Below are positions 35,686-44,489 of a DNA stretch of 64,000 bases, in pieces. This DNA is from an uncultured Odoribacter sp. (lineage in GTDB: Bacteria; Bacteroidota; Bacteroidia; Bacteroidales; Marinifilaceae), in contig UQJP01000013.1 in NCBI GenBank assembly GCA_900541415.1, positions 43,110 through 107,109 of the forward strand, read 5' to 3'. How positions within the stretch are numbered: position 1 is the stretch's first letter; the number at the start of each line of letters is the position of its first letter. A model generated the notes under the pieces. The model made no database searches. It was not told the origin of the DNA and saw nothing but the letters and a program-made list of their open reading frames with translations. Made by a program: the position numbers and the translations under genes.

Positions 35686-36189
35686 ATGCTTTGGACAAAA
35701 CAACAACAAGATACCCTCGATCATTTCATTTCGGAAATAAAAAATATACAATGGTTTCAAAATGTGGGACAGACTTCCGAAAAATATATGGTTGTGGATA
35801 CCGTGTGGGAAGCTTGTGACACCTATGGAAAACAAATGTGTGAAGTTTGGGGGAAGAATAGCGAAAATATTGAAAAAGAATGCCTGAAAGTACTCTCCGA
35901 CACACAAATCGATGCCATATTCGAAACGGTCAGCCTAGCCATCGGTAACGAAGTATACGAAGCCCTTTGCGATCTGGAAGATAAAATCGGAGAAGAAACC
36001 GGAGAAGATCAATCCGGGTTGGAAGATGAAATCCTCGATTTTATCAAACGCGATACGGCTTGGGCATGTGCCGAACAAATTTTAGGACAAAAAGGATTTT
36101 TTACTAAGGTTTACGAAATTAACCGCACAGGTCGCTGGGCTTGTTCATGGGTTGGAAAATTCCCGACAGGCAATTTTATCATCATGTAA
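35686..36189 (+). CDS. Hypothetical protein, 167 residues
   Basis: I do not recognise this protein. It is soluble, acidic and helical, with no signal peptide or membrane helix. It has five cysteines spread through the chain and an acidic middle segment (EDKIGEETGEDQSGLEDE). The C-terminal part is richer in Trp and Gly (RTGRWACSWVGKFPTGNF). It follows the Hdr-like cluster by 74 bases on the same strand but has its own promoter, and converges on DUF4153 with a 6-base gap. Confidence 0.65.
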   Translation: MLWTKQQQDTLDHFISEIKNIQWFQNVGQTSEKYMVVDTVWEACDTYGKQMCEVWGKNSENIEKECLKVLSDTQIDAIFETVSLAIGNEVYEALCDLEDKIGEETGEDQSGLEDEILDFIKRDTAWACAEQILGQKGFFTKVYEINRTGRWACSWVGKFPTGNFIIM

Positions 36190-36195
36190 ATCCGT

Positions 36196-37872
36196 TCACT
36201 TTTCCAGTAAAAAATTGATCTCGGCATGTACAACATGGTTCTTTGACGGCTCTATGGTAAGCCTGCGGAATATCAGACGAATATTCCCGGTATCGTAAGA
36301 AACAAACTTATTCGTATTCTCAACCAGTTCCTTCCGGTTATATCCCTGGGCAAAGCCTGATTCTTCCAGACGTTCTGCAAACCATCGGTCCAAATCGATT
36401 TCAGCAATTACCTGATCCCGTTTTTTCACAGTCAAAATCCCCTCCTCTAAATCGGCACGAAACTCCCTCTCCATCCAATCTTGCTGCCCTACCTCCCAGA
36501 TCTTTGAATAATCCCGAATATCCATTCCGCTCAAAGCTTCATTAGCTATATACAAATGAATATTTTCCTTCCTATAACGCTCTTGCAGACCATCATCCAA
36601 ACCTCCCGGAATAATTGAATCCCTTAATTGCCGACTTGTAGCAACCCCATAATTTTCCAACATATAAGTTTTATCCTTTTCCTTCTCCAGAAAACGGAAA
36701 GATTCATATAATTTTTCATATAAAGGGGCGGATTCAACCTTATATTCCATCGGTTTCTTAATATGGCCCAAGGAATCGGCAAGACCTAACTCGGCAATAT
36801 AAAAGTCTAAGAAACGACGTTGCGACAGAATGCCGATATTTTTTGCCGTAATTCCCGGAATATAGGTAAACAAAGCCAATAAAACCACAGAAATTCCTGT
36901 CAGATAAGCATAAGTCCTCCGAAAAGTTTTGAAAGAAACCGCCACAACAATCGTCAGGATCACAGCTGCAAGTAATAAATAAAATCTTTTTTCCGTCAGC
37001 CCGTATTCCCACACCCGGTATATAATCCCCACCCATAACATCACCAATGCCGGAAGTACCCACCAGCTAAAATAACGGTAAAACCAATCATAATAACGCT
37101 TCTTGACAGAAGAATGTACAGCCTTCACACAAAACATCATAACCATGAATGAAATCACCATATAAGCCACCCCGCCTTTAGGCAACGACCAGGTGATCAC
37201 AATCTTTACGATATATAGATAAAGAAGAAACATGTAGGCCAACAAAGCCGGAGAAAGTATAAAATTCACCAAAAAACGGGAAAAACGACTGATTTCCGTT
37301 TCTTCAGACACAGGCCGGGTGTTAAAAGCCAGAAAAAATACAGGCACAAACACCAAATAAACCGTCAGATAAGTATAAGTATTAAAAGCCCTGTAAGAAT
37401 CGGCAAGGTCGAAAATATAAATAAAAGAAAAATAAATAGCCAGCAGCAATAAATGACAAACCACTCCCAAACATACGGCTATTGCCAGATCACACAGGTA
37501 ATTTATACTATCCCTGACAAATAATTTATTTTCATAATGCCTGCGGCTAAAAATAACGAACAACTGGCTAATCAGCAACGCCACCCAATAAGCAGCACTT
37601 CCGAAAGATAAATCCCACACACCCAACCACACCGGAACAACAAAAGAGGCATAATAAAGCCATCGTTTACTGCTGCCTTTTGTTAATTGATTTAAACCGT
37701 ATACAATACCGAAACAAATGGGGAAAGTCACACCGAAATCATAGATTTCCACCACATTCCAATAGTCAAAAAGACAAAGCAACCAATATAACAAAGCAAC
37801 CCCGAATTCCAACGGGGTTTGCCTTATTGTTTCCGCCAAACGGCCAAGCAATTTATAAAAACGCTGAAACAT
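36196..37872 (-). CDS. DUF4153 integral membrane protein
   Basis: A 558-residue protein. The first ~350 residues contain about ten hydrophobic helices, and the last ~200 form a soluble domain rich in charged residues. This layout and the N-terminal segment fit the DUF4153 family common in Bacteroidetes. Function is unknown. No transporter signature or catalytic motif is seen. It appears monocistronic, with the DJ-1 gene upstream on the same strand 48 bases away. Confidence 0.78.
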   Translation of the reverse strand: MFQRFYKLLGRLAETIRQTPLEFGVALLYWLLCLFDYWNVVEIYDFGVTFPICFGIVYGLNQLTKGSSKRWLYYASFVVPVWLGVWDLSFGSAAYWVALLISQLFVIFSRRHYENKLFVRDSINYLCDLAIAVCLGVVCHLLLLAIYFSFIYIFDLADSYRAFNTYTYLTVYLVFVPVFFLAFNTRPVSEETEISRFSRFLVNFILSPALLAYMFLLYLYIVKIVITWSLPKGGVAYMVISFMVMMFCVKAVHSSVKKRYYDWFYRYFSWWVLPALVMLWVGIIYRVWEYGLTEKRFYLLLAAVILTIVVAVSFKTFRRTYAYLTGISVVLLALFTYIPGITAKNIGILSQRRFLDFYIAELGLADSLGHIKKPMEYKVESAPLYEKLYESFRFLEKEKDKTYMLENYGVATSRQLRDSIIPGGLDDGLQERYRKENIHLYIANEALSGMDIRDYSKIWEVGQQDWMEREFRADLEEGILTVKKRDQVIAEIDLDRWFAERLEESGFAQGYNRKELVENTNKFVSYDTGNIRLIFRRLTIEPSKNHVVHAEINFLLEK

Positions 37873-37920
37873 TCAATTTATTTATATATAACCTCATGCC
37901 CTCCCATCGCTTACCTCCTA

Positions 37921-38469
37921 TTAAAGTAACATTCCGGCAGCGACTTCTTTAGCAACCTCGGCCGAACGCATCTGTTCCAACACAGTTAAACCGAATGGAA
38001 TAGCAAATCCCGGCCCTTTCCCGGTGATCACCTTACCGTCGGTCACCACACCATCGGTAAGAACTTCGGCTTCGGACAAATATTTCTCGAATCCCGGATA
38101 ACAGGTCATCCGCAACTTTCTACCTGCTTTCAGCTGGCTCAGCACCAAAGCCGGAGCTGCACAAATAGCTGCCACGATACGCCCCTTGTCATAATGACGT
38201 TGCAGTAATGCAATAACCTCCTTATGAGCTGCAATATTCTGCGCTCCCGGCATTCCTCCCGGAAATATCAAACATTCGGCCTCTTCTTCCCCCAATTGGT
38301 TAAACATCATATCGGCAGTCACTTCCATTCCATGAGCGCCTTTCACCTGTAAACCTTCAGCCAGTGAAACGGTTTGCAGCTTCACGCCCCCACGTAAAAA
38401 CACATCGGCCACGGCAATCGCTTCCAGCTCTTCAAAACCCTCTGCTAAAAAAAGGAAAGTCTTTTTCAT
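37921..38469 (-). CDS. DJ-1/YajL family protein
   Basis: A 182-residue member of the DJ-1/PfpI superfamily, cytoplasmic. The reactive Cys is C103 in the nucleophile elbow AAICAAP, and the nearby Glu is in EGFEELEA. Length and the C-terminal GPGFAIPFGL match the DJ-1/YajL/ThiJ subgroup. These proteins are reported as glyoxalase III or protein-repair enzymes acting on glyoxal adducts; the exact activity is debated. It diverges from ndk over ~120 bases. Confidence 0.9.
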   Translation of the reverse strand: MKKTFLFLAEGFEELEAIAVADVFLRGGVKLQTVSLAEGLQVKGAHGMEVTADMMFNQLGEEEAECLIFPGGMPGAQNIAAHKEVIALLQRHYDKGRIVAAICAAPALVLSQLKAGRKLRMTCYPGFEKYLSEAEVLTDGVVTDGKVITGKGPGFAIPFGLTVLEQMRSAEVAKEVAAGMLL

Positions 38470-38592
38470 ATATTTTCTCTTTTAATGATTATTCTGTTTT
38501 CAAATTTACGAAAAAAAGAATATATCCGCAGCTTCCAGATAGTTATTATAGAAAAAAACCTTACCTTGGCTTCGAAAATAAATGCACTAACT

Positions 38593-39057
38593 ATGACAAA
38601 CAGAACTTTTACCATTATCAAGCCTAATGCTGTAGGACATCAACAATCGGGAGAAATTCTTGCAATGATAGAACAAGCCGGTTTCCGGGTCATTGCCATG
38701 AAAATGTTGAGAATAAGTGCCTCTGAAGCTGAAAAATTCTATCACGTACATAAAGACCGCCCCTTTTTCCGTAACCTGAGCCTTTTTATGACTTCCGGCC
38801 CGGTCATTGTCGTTGTACTTGAAAAAGAAAATGCAGTAGCAGACTTCCGGAAACTGATCGGCTCTACCAACCCGATAGATGCTGCTGAAGGAACCATTCG
38901 CAAACGCTTTGCCGAAAGCAAAACCCGGAATGCGATCCACGCTTCGGACAGCGATGAAAATGCAGCCTGGGAAATTTCCTTCTTTTTCAGCGAACGGGAA
39001 ATTACCCCCGAGCCTTATAAACTACCGGTATCAGAAGAAGAAATCGATAGAGATTAA
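38593..39057 (+). CDS. ndk: Nucleoside-diphosphate kinase
   Basis: A 154-residue enzyme that transfers the gamma phosphate from ATP to NDPs. The start at 38593 (MTNRTFTIIKPNAV) is chosen because ATG there begins the conserved core; the frame extends 36 codons upstream with no conserved content. The phosphohistidine is H116 in NAIHASDS, and RPFF and GSTNP are present. It is slightly longer than E. coli Ndk at the C-terminus. A strong terminator follows. Confidence 0.96.
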   Translation: MTNRTFTIIKPNAVGHQQSGEILAMIEQAGFRVIAMKMLRISASEAEKFYHVHKDRPFFRNLSLFMTSGPVIVVVLEKENAVADFRKLIGSTNPIDAAEGTIRKRFAESKTRNAIHASDSDENAAWEISFFFSEREITPEPYKLPVSEEEIDRD

Positions 39058-39065
39058 CTCAAATA

Positions 39066-39098
39066 AAACCCCGGTTATTATCTAACCGGGGTTTATAA
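39066..39098 (+). terminator. Terminator of ndk
   Basis: A perfect 12-bp stem (39066-39077 with 39083-39094) with loop TTATC and a T-rich tail. Confidence 0.88.
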
Positions 39099-39136
39099 TT
39101 CTACCCTAAAAGAGAAAAACGGGAAACGATCAACCA

Positions 39137-39499
39137 TCAATCCTGAACATTTTTCAACAGGCTGCTTAAAAGGGGAGAAAATGGAATTTCATCGCATTTA
39201 ACCGATAAAATAAGTTCTTTCCCGCGCGGTGTCAATGAAAAATACATCTGCCGTTTATCTTTCATCCCCAGGATACGTTCTATCAGCCCTTTATTTTCTA
39301 TGGACTTAATCACTTTCGAAGCATTGGAAGACGTAAGCCCCAACAACTCCCCGATCTCTCCGGAAGAAAGGCTTCCGGCTTTATGCAACGAACACAAAGC
39401 CATCCCTTCATTCAGGCAGATACCGTACCGTTTTTCAAATTGCGATTCAAATCCTGCCACAGCACGTTGAATATCACGAATTCTACACAAATCTTCCAT
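39137..39499 (-). CDS. MarR-family winged-helix regulator
   Basis: A 120-residue regulator. The winged helix shows LSSGEIGELLGLTSSNASKVIKSIENKGL as recognition helices, and the wing contains KDKRQMYFSLTPRGKEL. Two cysteines near the N-terminus (C5, C16) and one late (C76-region to the end: SVKC) could sense oxidants, but this is only a possibility. It heads toward the same strand as thioredoxin, DUF6132 and the sulfur-transfer fusion, all upstream of it. It is a candidate repressor for the operator triplet at 42813-42882. Confidence 0.88.
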   Translation of the reverse strand: MEDLCRIRDIQRAVAGFESQFEKRYGICLNEGMALCSLHKAGSLSSGEIGELLGLTSSNASKVIKSIENKGLIERILGMKDKRQMYFSLTPRGKELILSVKCDEIPFSPLLSSLLKNVQD

Positions 39500-39562
39500 T
39501 CTATTTTTTTCTAAAATAATCCGTATTTTAATTATTTTGCTTCTCTACCGCGTTATTCCTAC

Positions 39563-39925
39563 TCATTTAGAGAGCAGTACTTCATCTATCGCCTTTTTAA
39601 AATCGGCTTTCGACATAGCTCCGGTGGCCATCTGAGGATCACCTTCCTTCGGAATAAACAACAACGACGGAATCGAACGGATTCCGAACACCGCCGCCAG
39701 TTCTTGCTCCTTCTCGGTATCCACCTTATATATATCGATACGGTCACCGTATTCCCCGACCAGTTCTTCAAGAATAGGAGCCACCATTTTACAAGGCCCG
39801 CACCACGAAGCATAAAAATCGACCAACACAGGCTTATCACCTAAAAACTTCCATTCGTCAGGGCTCATTTCATAGTTGGCAATTTTAGTCAAAAAATCTT
39901 GTTTTGTCAATTCAATTATTCTCAT
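39563..39925 (-). CDS. trxA: Thioredoxin
   Basis: A 120-residue cytoplasmic thiol-disulfide carrier with the active site C42-GP-C45 (WCGPCK) and the cis-proline loop RSIPSLLF. The N-terminus is ~20 residues longer than E. coli TrxA, with no signal peptide. It is reduced by thioredoxin reductase; a trxB lies at 56558-57514. Neighbours are a MarR regulator downstream and a sulfane-sulfur fusion protein upstream, so it may reduce persulfides as well as protein disulfides. Confidence 0.93.
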   Translation of the reverse strand: MRIIELTKQDFLTKIANYEMSPDEWKFLGDKPVLVDFYASWCGPCKMVAPILEELVGEYGDRIDIYKVDTEKEQELAAVFGIRSIPSLLFIPKEGDPQMATGAMSKADFKKAIDEVLLSK

Positions 39926-39968
39926 AACATTACATTTTTCATCGTTAATATTTATTTTATCTCACAGC

Positions 39969-39986
39969 ATCATACCCAAGTATGAT
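39969..39986. repeat. Short inverted repeat upstream of trxA
   Basis: ATCATAC-CCAA-GTATGAT, a perfect 7-bp inverted repeat 43 bases before the trxA start. It could be an operator or a small hairpin in the leader. Confidence 0.4.
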
Positions 39987-39997
39987 TTTAAAACGGG

Positions 39998-40228
39998 TTA
40001 CTTTCCCGGATCTATCGGCTTGTTCTTCTTCGGGCTTTCTTTTTGAAACATATTGAATAACAATCCTCCCATCAGCATTCCCCATAAAGTGCTATTCAAG
40101 GGTGAAGCGGTTATCGGGCAAGTCCCGCTTACACACCCCACATAATACCAATAAAGAAAACCACCCAAAGCTCCGCTAATTACTCCCAACAAGGTAAGTC
40201 CATACCTTTTGAAAAAACATTTTACCAT
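39998..40228 (-). CDS. DUF6132 family small membrane protein
   Basis: A 76-residue protein with two hydrophobic helices flanking CVSGTCPITASPLNSTLWG. The CPI(T)SP segment and the small size match DUF6132, often beside rhodanese, thioredoxin or sulfur genes in Bacteroidetes. The related YtfE/YeeE-like pattern suggests a sulfur- or thiol-linked role, but that is inference. It lies between trxA and the CoA-disulfide reductase fusion on the same strand. Confidence 0.75.
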   Translation of the reverse strand: MVKCFFKRYGLTLLGVISGALGGFLYWYYVGCVSGTCPITASPLNSTLWGMLMGGLLFNMFQKESPKKNKPIDPGK

Positions 40229-40326
40229 ATCTCCGCTATTTTAAAAGATTACTGTTATTCCGTTTAAAAGTTTCGTTCACAACGTGTTTTTAAGAAAAAC
40301 ATCGGGGATTTTGCCATTTATAAACT

Positions 40327-42768
40327 TTAAATAAACAAATTTACGTTTGCCGCTTCAGCACGCTCCATATAAGTAGCTACCCCGCCGACAGTCACTTCAT
40401 CCAATAATTCCTCACGCTTAACCCCCATCACATCCATCGACATCTGGCAGGCGATAAACTCGACACCGTTCGCCAACGCCTGCTCACGAAGAGCTTCCAA
40501 AGAATCTATTCCTTTGATTTTCATAATATGCCGCATCATTTTATCCCCGATACCGAACATACTCATTTTAGATAAATGCAATTTCAAAGAATTGGAAGGT
40601 AACATCATTCCAAACATCCTCCCGAAAATATCTTTTTTCACTTTAGGTTTCCCCACTTTTTTAAGCACATTCAACCCCCAGAAAGTAAAAAAGATCGAAA
40701 CTTTTTGTCCGGTTGCCGCAGCCCCGTTGGCCAAAACAAAAGTAGCCAAAGCCTTATCCAGGTCATCGCTGAACATAATCAGGGTCTTTGCCTTTCCGCT
40801 ACCCGCCACCGTCGCAGAACAGGCTTGGGGAACTCCCTTTTCAATGACCACCTTATAACGTCCCTTTTCCTCAATATTGGAAATCAGTAAATTACCTGTT
40901 GTGTTACACCATGCCTGCGCATCGCGTGAAAATCCGGCATCCGTCGCTGTCATCTCAATCCGTTCACCCGCTGCAATAGAATCAATCGCCTGTTTTATTT
41001 TCATAACAGGTCCGGGACATTGCAACCCGCAGGCATCGATCCTTAAAGTTTTCACTTCACTTCTCCTCTCCTGCGGTTTGCCTACTCCGTTTCCGACAGC
41101 CGTTGAAGTCACCTGAACCACCGGGGCTGTGGCCGTAGCGAACGTTTTATATCCTCCCGAAAGATTTTTCACCTGTCGATACCCTCTGGCTGTAAGAATT
41201 TTCAAGGCAAGATACCCCCGCAATCCAACAGCACAATATATAACAACCTCCTTATCGGCAGGAATTTCGGAAATCCTGTCACGCAATTCGTCTAACGGAA
41301 TATTAACCGCTCCGTCTATCGCTCCGAAGGCATATTCTTCCGGGGTACGGACATCCAGCAAAAACATGCCCGCCGGATCGGCGGCCAGCAATTCCCGCCA
41401 GCTTATAACAGGCATAATCCCGCCGATAATATTATGCGCTACATATCCTGCAATCGCAATCGGATCTTTTGCCGATGAAAAGGGCGGCGCATAGGCATGT
41501 TCCAATTTCAGCAAATCAGAAACGGTAGCCCGGTTTTTAATCAAAAGTGCAATCTGGTCGATACGCTTATCCACTCCGTCGTAACCAACACATTGTGCAC
41601 CATACAACTGTCCTGTAACAGGAGAAAAAGTCAGTTTCAGTGTCAGCGGCAAAGCACCGGGATAATACCCCGCGTGGGAAACAGAATGGGTGGTTGAACT
41701 CTTATAATCGATGCCCATCTGCTTCAACCTTTTAGCAGCCAATCCGGTGGAAGCGACTGTTATATCGAAAACTTTCGCAATAGAAGTCCCTATCGCCCCT
41801 TCATAAGGAACAACATTACCTTGCACCATGTTATCTGCAACGATACGTCCCTGGCGGTTAGCGGGATTAGCCAAATAGTTCAACCAAGGTCTCCCGGTAA
41901 GCGGATGTGGAAATTCAATGGCATCCCCAACAGCATAAACATCCTTAGCAGAAGTTTGCAAATACTCATCCACCCAGATTCCTCCCGTTTCACCGATTTT
42001 CAATCCGGCACCCCGGGCCAATGCCGTTTCGGGCCGGACTCCGATAGAAAGAATGACGAGATCGGTTTCAAGGCTTTCCTCCGTCTTAAAAAACACCCGA
42101 ATCTTATCGCCTTCCTTTTCAAACCTTTCAACGCTCTGTTCTAAATAAAGACGGACACCTTTTTGCAATAAATGCTGGCGTACCTGGGAAGCTATTGAAA
42201 AATCGACCGGAGCCATCACCTGATTTCCCATTTCAACAATTGCCACTTCCGCTCCTGCATGGTGCAGGTTTTCCGCCATTTCCAACCCGATAAATCCTGC
42301 ACCCACCACTACCGCATGGGTAATCGGCCGCAAGGAGATATAATTCTTGATCTTATCCGTATCGTCCACATTCCGAAGCGTAAAAATACCTTCGGAATCG
42401 ATCCCCGGCAACGGAGGCCTCACCGCAAAAGCCCCCGGCGCAAGCAACAGCTTATCGTAGCTTTCAATATAATCGGAGCCGTCCGCCCGCCGGACCGTCA
42501 CGTTTTTTGCCTCGGTATCGATAACCACAACTTCATGCCCAACCCTGACATCAACCTTAAAACGTCCGCCGAACGAATCGGGAGTTTGTACGAACAACCT
42601 TTCCCGCTCCTCTATCGTCCCGCCAATATAATAAGGTAAACCACAATTGGCATACGAAATATAATTCCCTTTTTCAAGCATGACAATTTCGGCAAATTCA
42701 TCTATTCTTCTTATTCTCGCAGCCGCGGTCGCTCCTCCGGCAACCCCTCCAATAATAACATGTTTCAT
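40327..42768 (-). CDS. CoA-disulfide reductase/rhodanese/TusA/DsrE fusion protein
   Basis: An 813-residue four-part protein. Residues 1-~450 are an FAD- and NAD(P)H-dependent CoA-disulfide or persulfide reductase with the single redox Cys C42 (YANCGLPYY) and FAD motif GGVAGGATAA. A rhodanese domain (~460-550) has an active-site loop YCAVGLRG. A TusA/SirA domain (~575-645) carries the CPGP motif (GLQCPGPVM). A DsrE-like domain (~660-813) ends the chain. Such fusions move sulfane sulfur from thiols to acceptors and reduce persulfides. The promoter is at 42836-42843, overlapped by three palindromes. Confidence 0.93.
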   Translation of the reverse strand: MKHVIIGGVAGGATAAARIRRIDEFAEIVMLEKGNYISYANCGLPYYIGGTIEERERLFVQTPDSFGGRFKVDVRVGHEVVVIDTEAKNVTVRRADGSDYIESYDKLLLAPGAFAVRPPLPGIDSEGIFTLRNVDDTDKIKNYISLRPITHAVVVGAGFIGLEMAENLHHAGAEVAIVEMGNQVMAPVDFSIASQVRQHLLQKGVRLYLEQSVERFEKEGDKIRVFFKTEESLETDLVILSIGVRPETALARGAGLKIGETGGIWVDEYLQTSAKDVYAVGDAIEFPHPLTGRPWLNYLANPANRQGRIVADNMVQGNVVPYEGAIGTSIAKVFDITVASTGLAAKRLKQMGIDYKSSTTHSVSHAGYYPGALPLTLKLTFSPVTGQLYGAQCVGYDGVDKRIDQIALLIKNRATVSDLLKLEHAYAPPFSSAKDPIAIAGYVAHNIIGGIMPVISWRELLAADPAGMFLLDVRTPEEYAFGAIDGAVNIPLDELRDRISEIPADKEVVIYCAVGLRGYLALKILTARGYRQVKNLSGGYKTFATATAPVVQVTSTAVGNGVGKPQERRSEVKTLRIDACGLQCPGPVMKIKQAIDSIAAGERIEMTATDAGFSRDAQAWCNTTGNLLISNIEEKGRYKVVIEKGVPQACSATVAGSGKAKTLIMFSDDLDKALATFVLANGAAATGQKVSIFFTFWGLNVLKKVGKPKVKKDIFGRMFGMMLPSNSLKLHLSKMSMFGIGDKMMRHIMKIKGIDSLEALREQALANGVEFIACQMSMDVMGVKREELLDEVTVGGVATYMERAEAANVNLFI

Positions 42769-42812
42769 TCTCTATATGCTAATTTGATCTGTTAATATAT
42801 TCTTCAGGAAAT

Positions 42813-42882
42813 TTATTCCAATGGAAATAATAATGCAAATATATAAATAATTTCCAAAGGAAAATAATTTCAATGGAAAATT
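42813..42882. promoter_or_regulatory. Three TTCCAAWGGAA-like palindromes at the fusion-protein promoter
   Basis: TTCC-AAT-GGAA lies near 42816-42826, TTTCC-AAA-GGAAA at 42851-42863 and a weaker TTTCAATGGAAA near 42868-42879. They flank and overlap the minus-strand -7 element TATATTTG (42836-42843), an arrangement expected for repression. Confidence 0.55.
42836..42843 (-). promoter_or_regulatory. -7 element of the sulfur-transfer fusion gene
   Basis: On the minus strand TATATTTG, 67 bases before the ATG, bracketed by the palindromes described for 42813-42882. Confidence 0.55.
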
Positions 42883-42988
42883 ATTCTATAAAAAGAATGA
42901 ATAGAGGTAAAAACATTACCTGATAAGCCATTTATAAGTTTTGCAAGTCCCGATTTTTTTAAACATATCCACATGTTTATTTATAATA

Positions 42989-43026
42989 AAGAGCCTTTCA
43001 GGCTATGGTAATCCTGAAAGGCTCTT
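42989..43026 (-). terminator. Terminator of the PhoH gene
   Basis: A perfect 14-bp stem (42989-43002 with 43013-43026) with a 10-base loop. The minus strand continues into an AT-rich tail rather than a pure T run. Confidence 0.75.
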
Positions 43027-43046
43027 ATCAACTTTAATCATCCTCT

Positions 43047-44381
43047 TTACAACAGGTCACTCGCCAAATCGGCCAGCTTACTGCGTTCACCCTTTTCCAG
43101 ATGCACATGGGCAAAAATATCCTGCCCCTGCATCTTATCGAATAAATGCGACAATCCGTTCGACTTTTTATCAAGATAAGGCGAATCGATCTGGTCTATA
43201 TCCCCGGTAAAGACCATCTTTGTTCCTTCACCGGCACGGGTAATAATGGTTTTCACCTCGTGCGGGGTCAGGTTCTGAGCTTCATCCACTATAAAATAAA
43301 CATCCGAAAGACTTCTCCCCCGAATAAAAGCCAATGCAGAAATCAGCAATTTCTGATCTCTTTGTAATTCTTCTATTAAGCGATTCTCCGCACTGTGCAT
43401 ATTAAAACGGCGTTTAATAAACCCCAGATTGTCGTATAAGGGCTGCATATACGGATCGACCTTTTCATTCATATCTCCCGGCAAATATCCCAAATCCTTA
43501 TTAGACAACGCCACAATCGGACGAGCCAAATAGATAAATTCATACGCCTTATTTTGTTGCAAAGCAGATGCCAAAGCCAGCAAAGTTTTACCTGTTCCGG
43601 CCTTACCGCTGATCGCCACCAATTGAATATTGGGATTCAGCAAAGCATCCACGGCAAAAGCCTGCTCGGCATTCTTAGGATAGATTCCGAACACGTTCGG
43701 CTTATCGACTTTCCTCACCACCTGGCGAATGGGATCGTAGCAGGCCAGTACGGAAGCGTTTCCGTTCTTCAGCACATAATAGTTATTGCCTTTAATCTCT
43801 TTTTTCGGAAATACCTTAGCAACATCCACCCCGGCAGCATTTTCATAGATGGCGTTGATCAGAGAAGTATCGAAATTATCGATCTCCCGGATACTCCGGT
43901 TAATAGCAAAATCAAGGTCTTCCACCTGATCGGTCTTATAATCTTCGGCCATTAATCCCAAGGAACGGGCTTTCATCCGAAGATTCATATCCTTAGTCAC
44001 TAAAATCACTTTTTTACCTTTTAGTTTCTCATTCATATACTCTGTCACTGCCAGTATACGATGATCAGGGGTATCGTCGCTAAAAGATTGCCGCATTTTT
44101 TCAGAAAATTTCACGCCCGGCTGAATAAAAAGCTTTCCGCGACCGCTTCCCAACGACGCACCTTTATCAAAAAAATCATTACTGGAAATCTTATCCAATT
44201 CCCGCGCAAACTCCCGCGCATGAAAATTAATCAGATCATTCCCTTTTTTAAACTTATCCAATTCTTCCAACACCACAATCGGAATCACAATATCGTTATC
44301 CTTGAAATTAAATATTGACCTATAATCATGAAGAATAACATTCGTATCCAATACAAATGTCTTAGTGTTTTTCGTTGCCAT
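43047..44381 (-). CDS. PIN-PhoH protein (PhoH2/YlaK type)
   Basis: A 444-residue protein with an N-terminal PIN nuclease domain (VLDTNVILHDY, acidic residues also at ~95-130). The C-terminal PhoH ATPase shows Walker A GKAGTGKT near 265 and Walker B FIVDEAQN. Known PhoH2 proteins of other bacteria unwind and cut RNA. It has no neighbouring toxin-antitoxin gene, so it is probably a chromosomal RNA metabolism enzyme. It is bracketed by its own terminator. Confidence 0.92.
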   Translation of the reverse strand: MATKNTKTFVLDTNVILHDYRSIFNFKDNDIVIPIVVLEELDKFKKGNDLINFHAREFARELDKISSNDFFDKGASLGSGRGKLFIQPGVKFSEKMRQSFSDDTPDHRILAVTEYMNEKLKGKKVILVTKDMNLRMKARSLGLMAEDYKTDQVEDLDFAINRSIREIDNFDTSLINAIYENAAGVDVAKVFPKKEIKGNNYYVLKNGNASVLACYDPIRQVVRKVDKPNVFGIYPKNAEQAFAVDALLNPNIQLVAISGKAGTGKTLLALASALQQNKAYEFIYLARPIVALSNKDLGYLPGDMNEKVDPYMQPLYDNLGFIKRRFNMHSAENRLIEELQRDQKLLISALAFIRGRSLSDVYFIVDEAQNLTPHEVKTIITRAGEGTKMVFTGDIDQIDSPYLDKKSNGLSHLFDKMQGQDIFAHVHLEKGERSKLADLASDLL

Positions 44382-44431
44382 AACTATTAGATTTTAGTTT
44401 TACACACCGTAAGGTACAGATAATATTCCAT

Positions 44432-44458
44432 AAAAAAAAGCGGCTTAAGCCGCTTTTT
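44432..44458 (-). terminator. Terminator of dapB-lepB
   Basis: A GC-rich perfect stem (AAAAAGCGGC / GCCGCTTTTT) with loop TTAA. The minus strand ends in a run of eight T, 32 bases after the lepB stop. Confidence 0.92.
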
Positions 44459-44489
44459 CCTGAAGTACTTCGAAAAAATATCATTCTAT

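Noticed and set aside
43047..44381. PIN domain considered as a toxin of a toxin-antitoxin pair
   Set aside because: It is fused to a PhoH ATPase and has no antitoxin-sized partner next to it.
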